From: Bryobacteraceae bacterium
GTDB taxonomy: Bacteria > Acidobacteriota > Terriglobia > Bryobacterales > Bryobacteraceae
NCBI GenBank assembly: GCA_030041495.1
Contig: JASHNT010000107.1
Coordinates: 1-64,000, forward strand
Reading direction: 5' to 3'
Length of the DNA: 64,000 nt
The translations under genes and the position numbers were made by a program. Below, in pieces: positions 35,603 to 43,943 of the stretch (position 1 is the stretch's first letter; the number at the start of each line of letters is the position of its first letter). The notes beneath the pieces were generated by a model. The model saw only the letters and a list, made by a program, of their open reading frames with translations, ran no database searches and was not told where the DNA came from.

Positions 35603-35749
35603 ATGAAGAAGATCATGGGTTTGGTGTTGGGTATGTCGATTGCGATCGGCGCCTTCAGCTTCGTGTTCGCGCAGGACGGCGGCAAGAACACCACCAAGCA
35701 GACGGGCAAAAAGGGCGGCAAGAAGGGCAAGAAGGATACCACCAAGTAA
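35603..35749 (+). CDS. Small secreted lysine-rich peptide
   Basis: 48 residues from ATG 35603 with an ATAAGGAG Shine-Dalgarno at 35585-35592. The first 23 residues are a signal peptide (MKKIMGLVLGMSIAIGAFSF, cut near FAQ). The mature part is about 25 residues, very rich in Lys, Gly and Thr (TTKQTGKKGGKKGKKDTTK). A strong terminator follows at 35776-35824. The complete unit of ribosome site, signal and terminator supports a real single-gene transcript. The function is unknown; a polycationic peptide could bind polysaccharide, DNA or membranes. Confidence 0.7.
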   Translation: MKKIMGLVLGMSIAIGAFSFVFAQDGGKNTTKQTGKKGGKKGKKDTTK

Positions 35750-35775
35750 CTTCTCCCGCCTAAAGGAGAAATCGA

Positions 35776-35824
35776 AAACGCCGCGTCAGGCTTTTGATTG
35801 AGCCGGGCGCGGCGTTTGCTTTTT
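35776..35824 (+). terminator. Rho-independent terminator
   Basis: A 10-bp stem pairs AAACGCCGCG (35776-35785) with CGCGGCGTTT (35808-35817) around a 22-nt loop, followed by GCTTTTT. It lies 27 nt after the small peptide stop and just before the convergent gene end at 35835, so it may act in both directions. Confidence 0.75.
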
Positions 35825-35834
35825 AGGGGACTAA

Positions 35835-36680
35835 TTAACGCCAGCGTCCGCGGAAGCCAAAACCCGGACCCCACACTCCACCGAAGTACAGTCCAACCCC
35901 GGGACCCCAATAATACGGGTAGTAGGGATACGGATACGCATAATACGGGTAACCGTAGTACGGATATCCGGCGTAGAAGCCTGCGGGAGCCGGACGGCCG
36001 GCTTGGAGCGGAGGCCGGCCATAGTCGTTCGGACTCACCGGGCGAAAAGCTTGCGGTGCTCGATCCGTGGCGATGCTCACGTCGGAGTCGATCTTGAAGG
36101 TCAGAATGGCTTCCGGTTTGACCACCGTAGACCTGCCCCGAGTCAGAAGCTCGCCCGGGATGGAGCCTGTGCCGGCCGCGCCGCTGGCGACGGTTGTGTT
36201 GCTCGACCGGTTCGGCTCATTAATCGCCACCAATTCGGATTGGATGGCCGCGTGTTGCCCGTCTACAAACATCAAGTCGGTCAATTGCAGACCCAGGTGC
36301 GATACGCCATGAGCCTTGCTCGCCTTGATCGCGTCGGCTACTTTGCCGCCGAAGGTCTGCGCCGGGCGCGACGCGATAAACCCGTCCACCACCAGAGGCT
36401 GAACGAGAGTCGCGGTGAAGGTATCGCCGCTCTGGTTCTTGTCCGAAGACAAGGTCTGATTCACCCGCACCATGACGTAGGTGCCCGCCTTCAGATTCAG
36501 TTGTGATGGCAACGCCGGAGCCGCTGCAGGCGGCGGCCCAGCCGGCGGTCCGTTCTGCTGCAAAGCCGGAGCCTGGCCCGAGCTGCCGATCGGCTTCCAG
36601 CCCGATGAATTCGTATCCTGCGCGAAAATAAAGCTCGCCGCCGCGAGCATCGTCAATGTGATTTTCAATCCTGGTTTCAT
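35835..36680 (-). CDS. Exported protein with Tyr/Pro/Gly-rich C-terminus, function unknown
   Basis: 281 residues with a signal peptide (MKPGLKITLTMLAAASFIFAQ), a proline-rich linker (40-60), and a beta-rich domain (about 60-210). That domain has LKAGTYVMVRVNQTLSSDKNQSGDTFTATL and a conserved-looking QTFGGKVADAIKASKAHGVSHLGLQL segment, resembling acidobacterial exported proteins that contain a bacterial SH3/TrbI-like fold. The last 60 residues are a repetitive YPYYGYPYYAYPYP-type tail ending in Gly/Trp/Arg. Such low-complexity aromatic tails suggest surface exposure or self-assembly. No enzyme motif is seen. Confidence 0.6.
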   Translation of the reverse strand: MKPGLKITLTMLAAASFIFAQDTNSSGWKPIGSSGQAPALQQNGPPAGPPPAAAPALPSQLNLKAGTYVMVRVNQTLSSDKNQSGDTFTATLVQPLVVDGFIASRPAQTFGGKVADAIKASKAHGVSHLGLQLTDLMFVDGQHAAIQSELVAINEPNRSSNTTVASGAAGTGSIPGELLTRGRSTVVKPEAILTFKIDSDVSIATDRAPQAFRPVSPNDYGRPPLQAGRPAPAGFYAGYPYYGYPYYAYPYPYYPYYWGPGVGLYFGGVWGPGFGFRGRWR

Positions 36681-36847
36681 GCGTGTCCTACGCCTCTCTT
36701 TGCCTTCGGTTCGTGCATGTCACATGCCAAGCACAACCCATTGATAACGCAGGCTTGGGACCGCTGACATCTGTCTGAAAAGCACCGGAGTGGTGGTTTT
36801 GGGCCAACCGCGCCAGATAGAATTACCGGGGTAGAATTACAGGGAGC

Positions 36848-38308
36848 GTGCGGCAGATCTTGAATTTGGAGACGGCGTTCGCCGTGGCGGTGCTGGTTGC
36901 GCTGCTGTGGCGCCGCGACGCCGAACCCAGTGAGCCCAAGGCCGGATTCAGCGCCGCACCCGGTATCGGCCGCGGCGACATCGCGCGGATGGCTGCCGTG
37001 GCGTTGCTCACCGCGCTGGCCTACTGGCACGCGGCGCAGTTGTACTTCCTCTCTGACGATTTCGTGCTGGTAAACATGGCTCGCGCCTTTCACGCGAGCG
37101 CTGGGGCCGGCAAGTACGCCGTCATGTTCACGCGCGGCGGAGGCGACGGATTCTTTCGGCCTCTCGGGTACCTCTCGCTTTTTGGGATGTGGCCGTGGGC
37201 GGGCTTCGATCCGGCGCGCTGGCATGCCGTCGCGCTGAGCCTGCACATCGTGAACGCGCTCCTGGTGTACGTGCTGGCCGCCACAATCGGCTCGACCAGG
37301 ACGGGCGCGTGGCTTGCGTCGGCTTTGTTCGCGATGGACGGAGCTCATCCGGAAGCCGTGGCGTGGGTCGCGGGACGCTTCGATGTGCTCGCGGCGATGT
37401 TCGTGCTGGTTTCGCTCATCGCCTTTATTCGATTGTGGGAGAAGCCTTCGGCGCTATCGGGAGCAATAGCCGCTCTGGCGATGACGCTTGGAATCCTGAC
37501 CAAAGAATCCGCCTACGCCGCGCCGCTGATGATGCTGGTGTTGGTCGCATCGAACAAGGCAAGCTGGGCTCGGCGGATGCGGTTCGTCGCGCCATTCTTC
37601 GCGCTGGCAGCCGCACTTTTCTCGTACCGTTGGGCTCTGCAAGGCGGGATCGGAGGGTACGTCACCGCGGCGGGAACTCCGCAGATCTTCGAGTTGAGTC
37701 CGGTTTCGGCGGCTGAAGCACTCCTGCTGCGGCTGTGGGCGGTTCTGTTTTTTCCGGTCGATTGGGCAGCCGGTGCACGGGCGTGGCTGGTCACCGCGGC
37801 AGTGGTGTACGCAGCCGTCTGGGTTGCCGTGGCCATGACCGCGCGCGCCAGGCGCGCCGGCCTCGCCCTTGGATTCGTGCTTGCCGCAGCGCTCCCTCCC
37901 GTGCAGCAGTTGTTAATCGGAGCGGATCTGGAGAAAGCCCGCCTGCTGTATCTGCCGTCGGTGGGATTTTGTCTGTTGGCGGCGGCTGCGCTGGAAGGCA
38001 TGCGAATCGAAGCGCGGATCCCGGCCAGCTTCGGCATGCTCGCCTTTAGCGCAATCGTCTTGATGCACAATCTGAGCGTGCGGGAAGCGGTCGCCGGCAA
38101 AGCCAGGACCGTCTGTGAAGCGGTAGCCTCCTGCTCGAACCCGGAGGCGGTCCGCGGAATCCCCGGTAGCATCGACGGCGTCTACTTCTTCGCCAACGGA
38201 ATACCTGAGTGCGTGCGCCTGGAGCGGAATCAACACCCGGATGGGCCGCAACACGCCTGCTCTCTTGCCTGGGATGAGAAGGCTCGCGAGCTTCGGCCCG
38301 CTCCCTAA
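36848..38308 (+). CDS. Polytopic membrane protein, TMTC/PMT-like GT-C family
   Basis: 486 residues from GTG 36848, with ten or more hydrophobic segments. The early luminal-loop motif LSDDFVLVNMARAFH resembles the D-D/E motif of dolichyl-/polyprenyl-phosphate mannosyltransferases. LHIVNALLVYVLAATIGSTRTGAWLASALFAMDGAHPEAVAWVAGRFDVLAAMF is characteristic of TMTC-type GT-C proteins (family knowledge). Unlike many bacterial members it has no TPR tail. A tandem TAGAATTAC repeat lies upstream (36817-36840), one copy in -10 position. Substrate unknown. Confidence 0.7.
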   Translation: MRQILNLETAFAVAVLVALLWRRDAEPSEPKAGFSAAPGIGRGDIARMAAVALLTALAYWHAAQLYFLSDDFVLVNMARAFHASAGAGKYAVMFTRGGGDGFFRPLGYLSLFGMWPWAGFDPARWHAVALSLHIVNALLVYVLAATIGSTRTGAWLASALFAMDGAHPEAVAWVAGRFDVLAAMFVLVSLIAFIRLWEKPSALSGAIAALAMTLGILTKESAYAAPLMMLVLVASNKASWARRMRFVAPFFALAAALFSYRWALQGGIGGYVTAAGTPQIFELSPVSAAEALLLRLWAVLFFPVDWAAGARAWLVTAAVVYAAVWVAVAMTARARRAGLALGFVLAAALPPVQQLLIGADLEKARLLYLPSVGFCLLAAAALEGMRIEARIPASFGMLAFSAIVLMHNLSVREAVAGKARTVCEAVASCSNPEAVRGIPGSIDGVYFFANGIPECVRLERNQHPDGPQHACSLAWDEKARELRPAP

Positions 38309-38396
38309 GCAACCGCCCGCAAAACGGAACGCGCGGGCAGCTTGCCTGAAGCGCGACGAGGGCGCCGGCGCACCGTTTGCAGGCCCCGTAGCGCCT

Positions 38397-40892
38397 TTAC
38401 CGGCGCGCGCCCGGCGCGGAGCGCAGAGCGTCCTCCATGGCTTGCAAAGTTCCCGAGGAGCCGAAGAACATCCCCGCCGGAATCTCACGGTGATACATGA
38501 TCTGCTCGTAGAGATAATTTTCCAATTGCGAGTTGATGCCCCAGCCGCCGATGTATTGCAGCCGCAAATCGGCGTCGGTGTTGAGGTCGGAATCCTGCAC
38601 CCACGGACCTAAATCCGGCTTGCCGCCGGCGTAGGTCGAAAACAAATCGACCGCCGAACCGATGCCGACATCCTTCAGAGATTGTGCCACCAGCGTATAG
38701 TCCGGGCGGTCCAGCCGCGCTTGAATTTCGTCCACGTTGATCTTCAGGGGTTCATTCTGGCCGAGGAATACCATGTCGTAGCCCTGTCCATCGCGCGTGT
38801 TGGCCCAGATGGTGCCATTGGGGAAAGCGGCCAGGAACGTCGCGATCTCGCTCTTGATGGTCCGCTCATCGGTTTCATACAGGGGTACGTAAAGGCTGAA
38901 GTAGCCCCCCGGATTCAGATGCTGCTTGATCATGTTGAAGTACTCGACCGAGTAGATCGCGGCAGTTCCCTTCACAAATACATCCAAAGGATCGGAGGCG
39001 ATCACGTCGTACTTTTCTTTGGTGGTCAGGATGTAATGGCGCGCGTCGTCGTAAACGATGTGGGTGCGCGGGTTGTGATAGACGTCGTAATCCTGCGGCG
39101 CGAAGAAGCGCGTGGAAGTCGGAGGAATCACGGGCTCGATTTCGCACACGGTGATGTGCTCCAAGCCTGGATAGCGCGTGAAGGTTCCGGCCGAGACTCC
39201 CGCACCGAAGCCGATCCCGAGCACCGATTTCGGATTGGGATGCAGCAGCGCCGGCAGATGGCCGACCATGCGCTGCAGCTTCATATCGAAGATCTCCGTG
39301 GTGGCTTCGACGTGGCCGTTCACATCCACCTCGATCGCGTTATCGTTATACTGCGTGATCGCAACCGAGGAATTGCGGCCCTCGACCGTATACAGGACCT
39401 TGGATCCACCCGAGACGGCGATGCGGCGGCCATAAGCGATCAGCTCACCGGGGATCTTATCGACGTTCATCGCCAGATAGCCCGCAAAGATCAATGTCAA
39501 TGTCAGCACGGACGACGTGACGGTGGAAGAGCGCTCCCACGCATACGGACCCAGCACCACCGCCGCGCCGATCGCGGCCATGACGAGGATCACTCGCTCG
39601 GTGTCCTGCGTCCCGATCCACGGAACCAGTGCCAGGCTGACGATCAACGCGCCCAAGATTGCGCCCAGCGTGTTGGCCGCGTAAATTCCGCCGACCAGTT
39701 TGCCCGAGTCCTCGCCCGGCCGCGCGACAGCGGCTAGAGCCAGTGGGAAGCTCGCGCCCCAGAACAGAGCCGAAGGCAGAATCGCCCACAGGCAGCGAGC
39801 CAGGTCGAGCTGGAAAGTGTGCCACGGGCTGATGGTCAGCATCGGATTGACCGGCCAGTAGGGCAGCGAATCGGCGATCATATAGGCGGTCCAGAAAACC
39901 GCGATTGCCAGCAGGGCCTGGCACCATCCCAGAGCCGCTCGCGGATTGAGGGAGCGCGCCAGAGCGGCGCCCGCTCCGCTACCCACGGCGATGCCGATCA
40001 GGAATACCGCCAGAATAATCGAGAACACGTAGACGGTCGAGCCTAGCAGCATGCCCATCAGCCGCGTCCACACCACTTCGGCTCCCAGTGCCCCTGCGCC
40101 CGACAGGCCGATCGCAAGATAGATCGACCATTCGTAACCCAAAGGCTTCGCGGGATCAAGCGGCAGTGCAGGCTCTTCGGCCACGTTGTCCAAGTCGGAA
40201 CGCGCCGGAAGGCGGCTCGCCATCAGCAGGCTGAGCAGTGCGACAGCGAAGTTGATCGCGGCGGCGGCGTATGTAGCCGTTGCGACGTTATAAAGCCGCA
40301 ATAAATAGAACCCGGCGAGCAGGCATCCGAACACGGCGCCGAGCGTGTTGCCGCCGTAGAGCCAGCCCCACCAGGAGACTCCCCGCTGGTTGAGTTCGAT
40401 CCAGCGCGAAAGAGCGGGGAGCGATGCGCCCATCAGCACGGTCGGCGGCATCAGGCAAACGGCGGCAAGCAGGCCACGAAGAATCTGATTCGAGAGGCCG
40501 CTCTGAAATCCGGCGATGTATGCCCGCTCGATCAGGGGAATGCCCCACAGCACCAGCAGGCCAAGGATGCCGATGCCGGTCTCCAGCGCGGCGTAGACAC
40601 GCAGCGGGTGCACTTTCGCGTAGCGCTGAATCCGCGGCCATAGGATGCTGCCGAGCCCCAGGCCGCCCATGAACGCGGCCAGCAGGAAGCCCATCGACAC
40701 GGCGGTCGCGCCGACCGCCAGTTGCAGCATCTGGTACCAGACGACCTCGTAAATCAGCGCGGCACAACCGCTGCCTGCAAACAGGATCAGAAGGATGGGC
40801 AAGAAGCGCGAGGCGTCGCGCCGTTCGGCCGCGCCCTCCGCAGAGAAGGAAGAAGTGGAAGAAGTGGTGAGGGGGAGTTCAGTTTCTTGCAT
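38397..40892 (-). CDS. Membrane-fused spermidine synthase-like protein
   Basis: 831 residues. The first 560 contain about 14 hydrophobic helices in two MFS/SpeE-transporter-like blocks (LIYEVVWYQMLQLAVGATAVSMGFLLAAFMGGLGLGS; GAEVVWTRLMGMLLGSTVYVFS). The C-terminal part is a Rossmann aminopropyltransferase-like domain with VLGIGFGAGVSAG, HITVCEIEPVI, YDDARHYI and DVIASDPLDVFVKG. In true spermidine synthases the last motif carries catalytic acids that take up putrescine; here only D-P-L-D is seen. The function of this fused family is not established. A role in making or moving polyamine-like compounds is inference. Confidence 0.82.
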   Translation of the reverse strand: MQETELPLTTSSTSSFSAEGAAERRDASRFLPILLILFAGSGCAALIYEVVWYQMLQLAVGATAVSMGFLLAAFMGGLGLGSILWPRIQRYAKVHPLRVYAALETGIGILGLLVLWGIPLIERAYIAGFQSGLSNQILRGLLAAVCLMPPTVLMGASLPALSRWIELNQRGVSWWGWLYGGNTLGAVFGCLLAGFYLLRLYNVATATYAAAAINFAVALLSLLMASRLPARSDLDNVAEEPALPLDPAKPLGYEWSIYLAIGLSGAGALGAEVVWTRLMGMLLGSTVYVFSIILAVFLIGIAVGSGAGAALARSLNPRAALGWCQALLAIAVFWTAYMIADSLPYWPVNPMLTISPWHTFQLDLARCLWAILPSALFWGASFPLALAAVARPGEDSGKLVGGIYAANTLGAILGALIVSLALVPWIGTQDTERVILVMAAIGAAVVLGPYAWERSSTVTSSVLTLTLIFAGYLAMNVDKIPGELIAYGRRIAVSGGSKVLYTVEGRNSSVAITQYNDNAIEVDVNGHVEATTEIFDMKLQRMVGHLPALLHPNPKSVLGIGFGAGVSAGTFTRYPGLEHITVCEIEPVIPPTSTRFFAPQDYDVYHNPRTHIVYDDARHYILTTKEKYDVIASDPLDVFVKGTAAIYSVEYFNMIKQHLNPGGYFSLYVPLYETDERTIKSEIATFLAAFPNGTIWANTRDGQGYDMVFLGQNEPLKINVDEIQARLDRPDYTLVAQSLKDVGIGSAVDLFSTYAGGKPDLGPWVQDSDLNTDADLRLQYIGGWGINSQLENYLYEQIMYHREIPAGMFFGSSGTLQAMEDALRSAPGARR

Positions 40893-41101
40893 ATACCAAA
40901 AAGGCCGGTTTCTGAGTATGGCACAGTTTTCCGACGGTGGCCAACTCGCACGAAGGCAGTTTCAATCCCGTCCGGACATGAAAACCGCCTACTGTCTAGA
41001 CGCGAGTTTCCCGCTGCAGGTTGGCAGGGCCGGGAGAGTGAAACGCGCTCCCTTGGAGTGAGAGTGGCTCAAGCCGCCGGCCACTCAATCAGCAACGGCC
41101 G

Positions 41102-41276
41102 ATAAAGATTCGAGACATGATTGTATTCATTGAGAGACATGGATGGAGGCTAGCGCGGACCCGCGGAAGCCATCGAGACCGTCACGGTCGCCGGCAAGCC
41201 GGGAAAGGATCTTTCACAGGGCATGATGAGCAGTATCCTGAAACAAGCGGGGCTCACCAGGAAGGATTTGTCATGA
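41102..41276 (+). pseudogene. hicA: Broken hicA toxin gene
   Basis: From 41105 the codons read KIRDMIVFIERHGWRLARTRGSH, the HicA N-terminus, but the expected start codon is ATA at 41102. After GSH the HicA reading moves to another frame: ETVTVAGKPGKDLSQGMMSSILKQAGLTRKDLS, ending in TGA at 41274-41276, which overlaps the hicB ATG as in intact hicAB operons. The segment normally between (about 7-9 residues) is missing. So the gene has lost its start codon and suffered a frameshifting deletion. The toxin, an mRNA interferase, cannot be made from this copy. Confidence 0.8.
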
Positions 41277-41494
41277 GGCGCTACGCCGTGGTGATTGAAA
41301 AGACGGAAAACGGATATGGAGCTTTCGTTCCCGACCTTCCCGGCTGCGTCGCGGCCGGCGACTCCTATGAAGAGACCATGCAGTCGATCCGCGAGGCGAT
41401 TCCGTTCCACATCGAAAGCCTGCTCGAGCATGGGGACCCGGTTCCCGAGCCGACCACCGGCGTCGAATTCGTGGACGCGGAAACGGCAGCGTAG
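41273..41494 (+). CDS. hicB: HicB-family antitoxin (intact) beside a broken hicA
   Basis: 73 residues from ATG 41273: RRYAVVIEKTENGYGAFVPDLPGCVAAGDSYEETMQSIREAI is the HicB RNase-H-like fold. The C-terminus is short and lacks an obvious DNA-binding domain, as in short HicB types. Because hicA is frameshifted, its first part (from 41117) is now in frame with hicB, giving a possible 125-residue fusion ORF. The antitoxin may persist without its toxin or serve as an anti-addiction factor. Confidence 0.85.
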   Translation: MRRYAVVIEKTENGYGAFVPDLPGCVAAGDSYEETMQSIREAIPFHIESLLEHGDPVPEPTTGVEFVDAETAA

Positions 41495-41675
41495 CCAGCG
41501 GGTGCGGCCTGGAACGCGACGCCCCGTGCCGTCCGCGCCCAGGGCTAACGCGGCGCGTCCTCTTTCTTGAGGCTAGACGTTAGCGGGAGGGTTCCGCGCG
41601 TGGCGATCTGGAAGCGGTCGCAATAGCGCTGCCGGATCTCCGGCACAGATTTAAAGATGTAAAACTAGTGGATGA

Positions 41676-42140
41676 TCAGATCGCCGAGTACGCAGTACCC
41701 AAAGGTGTTCCGGTCCCGATGTCCCCGAGTTCGCGGTCGAACTCCGGCGAGCTCTCGAACCCGCGCTCGACGATCTTCCGATTGCGGAGGAGCGGTGCCC
41801 ACGCGGACTGCTCGGGGCAGGAGTAGCGGCGACCGGCGTACAAGAACCCGCACGACCTCCCCAGTTTCGCCTCGCCGTCCACCAAGACCACGTTGAGTCC
41901 AGTCTCGGTCTCGCGCGTGTCCCACATTGCCCGCCCCTCCAGGAACGTATCGGCGTCCCCGTTCGGGCGGATCTTTATATACGCGTCTGATACGTGCTCG
42001 TACCCTGTGAGCACCAAGTCTGAGCGTTCCTCGACGAAGACCTTGAACTCCCGCGCGTTCTGGGGCTCGAGCCAACCGTAGGGGTGGTGGAACATCGACA
42101 CTTCAAGTTCGGCCGGCGTCTCAGCGGGCCCACGACGCAC
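41676..42140 (-). pseudogene. Metallophosphoesterase C-terminal remnant
   Basis: 154 residues from GTG 42140, with an in-frame stop 4 codons upstream. MFHHPYGWLEPQNAREFKVFVEERSDLVLTGYEHVSD matches the last metal-binding region of calcineurin-like phosphoesterases (consensus HHP...W...LTGHEH), but the final motif has GYEH for GHEH. The earlier motifs (DxH, GDxxD, GNHE) are absent, so about half the catalytic domain is missing. The remaining sequence is coherent. It sits in a remnant-rich stretch with the broken hicA, which suggests genome decay rather than a functional gene. Confidence 0.45.
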
Positions 42141-42346
42141 CCATCCAGCTCAACGTGGAGGCCCGTATCGCGGCGACAACCTAGTCCACCCGCGAAACGG
42201 CAGTCGTCTCGAGGTTGCTTATATGGATATCGCCTATTTGGAGGATTGCGAACTGCATGCGGTTCTGTTCGGGTGCGACTAAGCCGCAGTTTACACCGAA
42301 ACAGGCCAGCCCGGAGCCTGGGCCTGGGCCGTGGAGCCGAAAGTGA

Positions 42347-42352
42347 TAGACT
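42347..42352 (+). promoter_or_regulatory. -10-like hexamer 7 nt before the cupin start
   Basis: TAGACT (42347-42352) is followed by 7 bases and ATG 42360. No Shine-Dalgarno is present. The cupin-oxidase operon is therefore probably leaderless. Confidence 0.4.
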
Positions 42353-42359
42353 CCCTCAC

Positions 42360-42767
42360 ATGAGATTCTTGTGTGCTGCAGCGTTGCTGGCCACCGGAGG
42401 CCTGACCTTCCTGTTCGCGCAGGGCGACAAAAACTTCACCGGCGGCGAGGTGACCAAGCTCGGTTCCGGCGCCGCTCCCGCGATCGCCCACTTCCGTTTC
42501 GGCCCCGGCTCGCGAACTAAGTGGCACAGCCATTCCGGCGGCCAGATCATCCTGGTCGAGGAAGGCGTGGCACTGACACAAGTGAAAGGCGGCCCGGTGA
42601 TCGAGCTGCACGCCGGCGAGACCACCTATGTCGGCCCTGGCGTGATGCATTGGCACGGAGGCGGCGTTAAAGAAGGCGGAGTGCAGTACAACGTCACGCG
42701 CGGCGACATCACCTGGGGCGCGGAAGTCACCGACGCCGAGTACAAAGCCAAACCGAAGCGTCCATGA
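42360..42767 (+). CDS. Exported cupin-fold protein
   Basis: 135 residues from ATG 42360 with a signal peptide (RFLCAAALLATGGLTFLFAQ). A single cupin barrel carries the metal-site motif GSRTKWHSHSGGQIILVEEG (two His and later a Glu/Gln) and the second motif GPGVMHWHGG. Such small exported cupins resemble quercetinase-like or carboxymuconolactone-associated proteins; the substrate is unknown. The stop codon overlaps the start of the FMN-oxidase gene (ATGA), so the two are probably co-translated. Confidence 0.82.
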   Translation: MRFLCAAALLATGGLTFLFAQGDKNFTGGEVTKLGSGAAPAIAHFRFGPGSRTKWHSHSGGQIILVEEGVALTQVKGGPVIELHAGETTYVGPGVMHWHGGGVKEGGVQYNVTRGDITWGAEVTDAEYKAKPKRP

Positions 42768-43939
42768 CCCGGGTCTTTCGGAACGAATCCCGCCGCCGGT
42801 TCCTGCAATTCCTCGCCGCGAGCCCGCTGTTGAAGGAAGCCTGGGCGCAGCAGCCTCCCGCGTCCGCAGCGGATGTGCTCGCCCTGATGGACTTTGAGGA
42901 ACTGGCGCATCAGAAGCTGCCGCCCGCACATTGGGGGTATTTGGCGAGCGGTGTCGACGACAATCTTACTCGCGACGCTAACAACGCGGCGTACCGGCGT
43001 ATCGAATTGCATCCGCGCAAATTGGTGGACGTCTCGAAACCCGATCTACGCGTGACGCTGTTTGGCGAAGAATTCAATAGCCCCATTTTTTTGTGTCCCT
43101 TGGGCGGGCAGAAAATGTTCAACCCGGAGGGCGAGGTCGCCTCAGCGCGAGCCGCGCAAGCCAAGAATACGCTGCAGATTCTATCTACGCAAACCTCGGC
43201 TTCGCTCGAGGACGTGGCCAAGGCGCTGGGAAGGCCACCCTGGTATCAGCTCTACATGCCGGTGAAATGGGAGGACACGGAAAAACTGGTGCGCCGCGTG
43301 GAAAACGCCGGCTGCACGGTGATGGCGTGGACCATTGACCTGTTGGCCGGCCGCAACACCGAGACGGCCGTGCGCCTGGCTCGCACCGATACGCGCGACT
43401 GCTATAGCTGCCACGTCAAGGGGCAAGGGCCGACCGGACAAGTCGCTCGGCCTCCCGGTCACGCCCCGATGTTCGCGGGGTTAAGCAGCACCGCGATCAA
43501 TCCGCCCGCGGCCACTTGGGATTACGTCGACCGGCTCAAGAAGCTGACCAAGATGAAGCTGCTGCTCAAGGGCCTTGAAACGCGCGAAGACGCGAGGCTC
43601 GCGCGCGAGCACGGTGTGGATGGCATCATCGTCTCCAACCACGGCGGCCGCGCCACCGAGGACATGCGCCCGACGATCGAGAGCTTGCCGGAAGTCATCG
43701 ATGGAGCCGGGCCCGAGATGCCGGTGCTGGTCGACGGCGGAGTGCGCCGTGGTACCGACGCCTACAAAGCTCTGGCGCGAGGCGCGCGCGCGGTCGGCAT
43801 CGGCCGCCCGTACGTGTGGGGCCTGACCGCGTTCGGACAGCCCGGCGTCGAGCGCGTGCTCGACATCCTGCATGCCGAGCTGCAGCGCACCATGCAGCAG
43901 TGCGGCACGCCGACCATCCGTTCCATCGCGAAAGTCTGA
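42764..43939 (+). CDS. Exported FMN-dependent alpha-hydroxy-acid oxidase with CxxCH motif
   Basis: 391 residues from ATG 42764. A twin-arginine signal (SRRRFLQFLAAS) starts the protein. FMN/TIM-barrel landmarks are PLGGQKMF, STQTSASLEDV, YQLYMPVKWEDTEKLVRRVENAG, KGLETREDARLAREHGVDGIIVSNHGGR (catalytic His293, Arg296) and VLVDGGVRRGTDAYKALARGARAVGIGRPYVWG. These enzymes oxidise 2-hydroxy acids such as lactate. An extra CYSCH at 213-217 inside the barrel could bind haem c covalently in the periplasm, giving a flavocytochrome. Encoded with an exported cupin. Confidence 0.88.
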   Translation: MTRVFRNESRRRFLQFLAASPLLKEAWAQQPPASAADVLALMDFEELAHQKLPPAHWGYLASGVDDNLTRDANNAAYRRIELHPRKLVDVSKPDLRVTLFGEEFNSPIFLCPLGGQKMFNPEGEVASARAAQAKNTLQILSTQTSASLEDVAKALGRPPWYQLYMPVKWEDTEKLVRRVENAGCTVMAWTIDLLAGRNTETAVRLARTDTRDCYSCHVKGQGPTGQVARPPGHAPMFAGLSSTAINPPAATWDYVDRLKKLTKMKLLLKGLETREDARLAREHGVDGIIVSNHGGRATEDMRPTIESLPEVIDGAGPEMPVLVDGGVRRGTDAYKALARGARAVGIGRPYVWGLTAFGQPGVERVLDILHAELQRTMQQCGTPTIRSIAKV

Positions 43940-43943
43940 GGTT

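Noticed and set aside
38682-39737. Forward frame of 351 codons opposite the spermidine-synthase-like gene
   Set aside because: Composition is His/Arg/Asp-rich with no domain, the usual shadow of a hydrophobic reverse-strand protein.
41505-41660. Reverse reading KSVPEIRQRYCDRFQIATRGTLPL that looks like a protein C-terminus
   Set aside because: Only about 35 codons directly after a stop codon; could be a remnant but cannot be supported.
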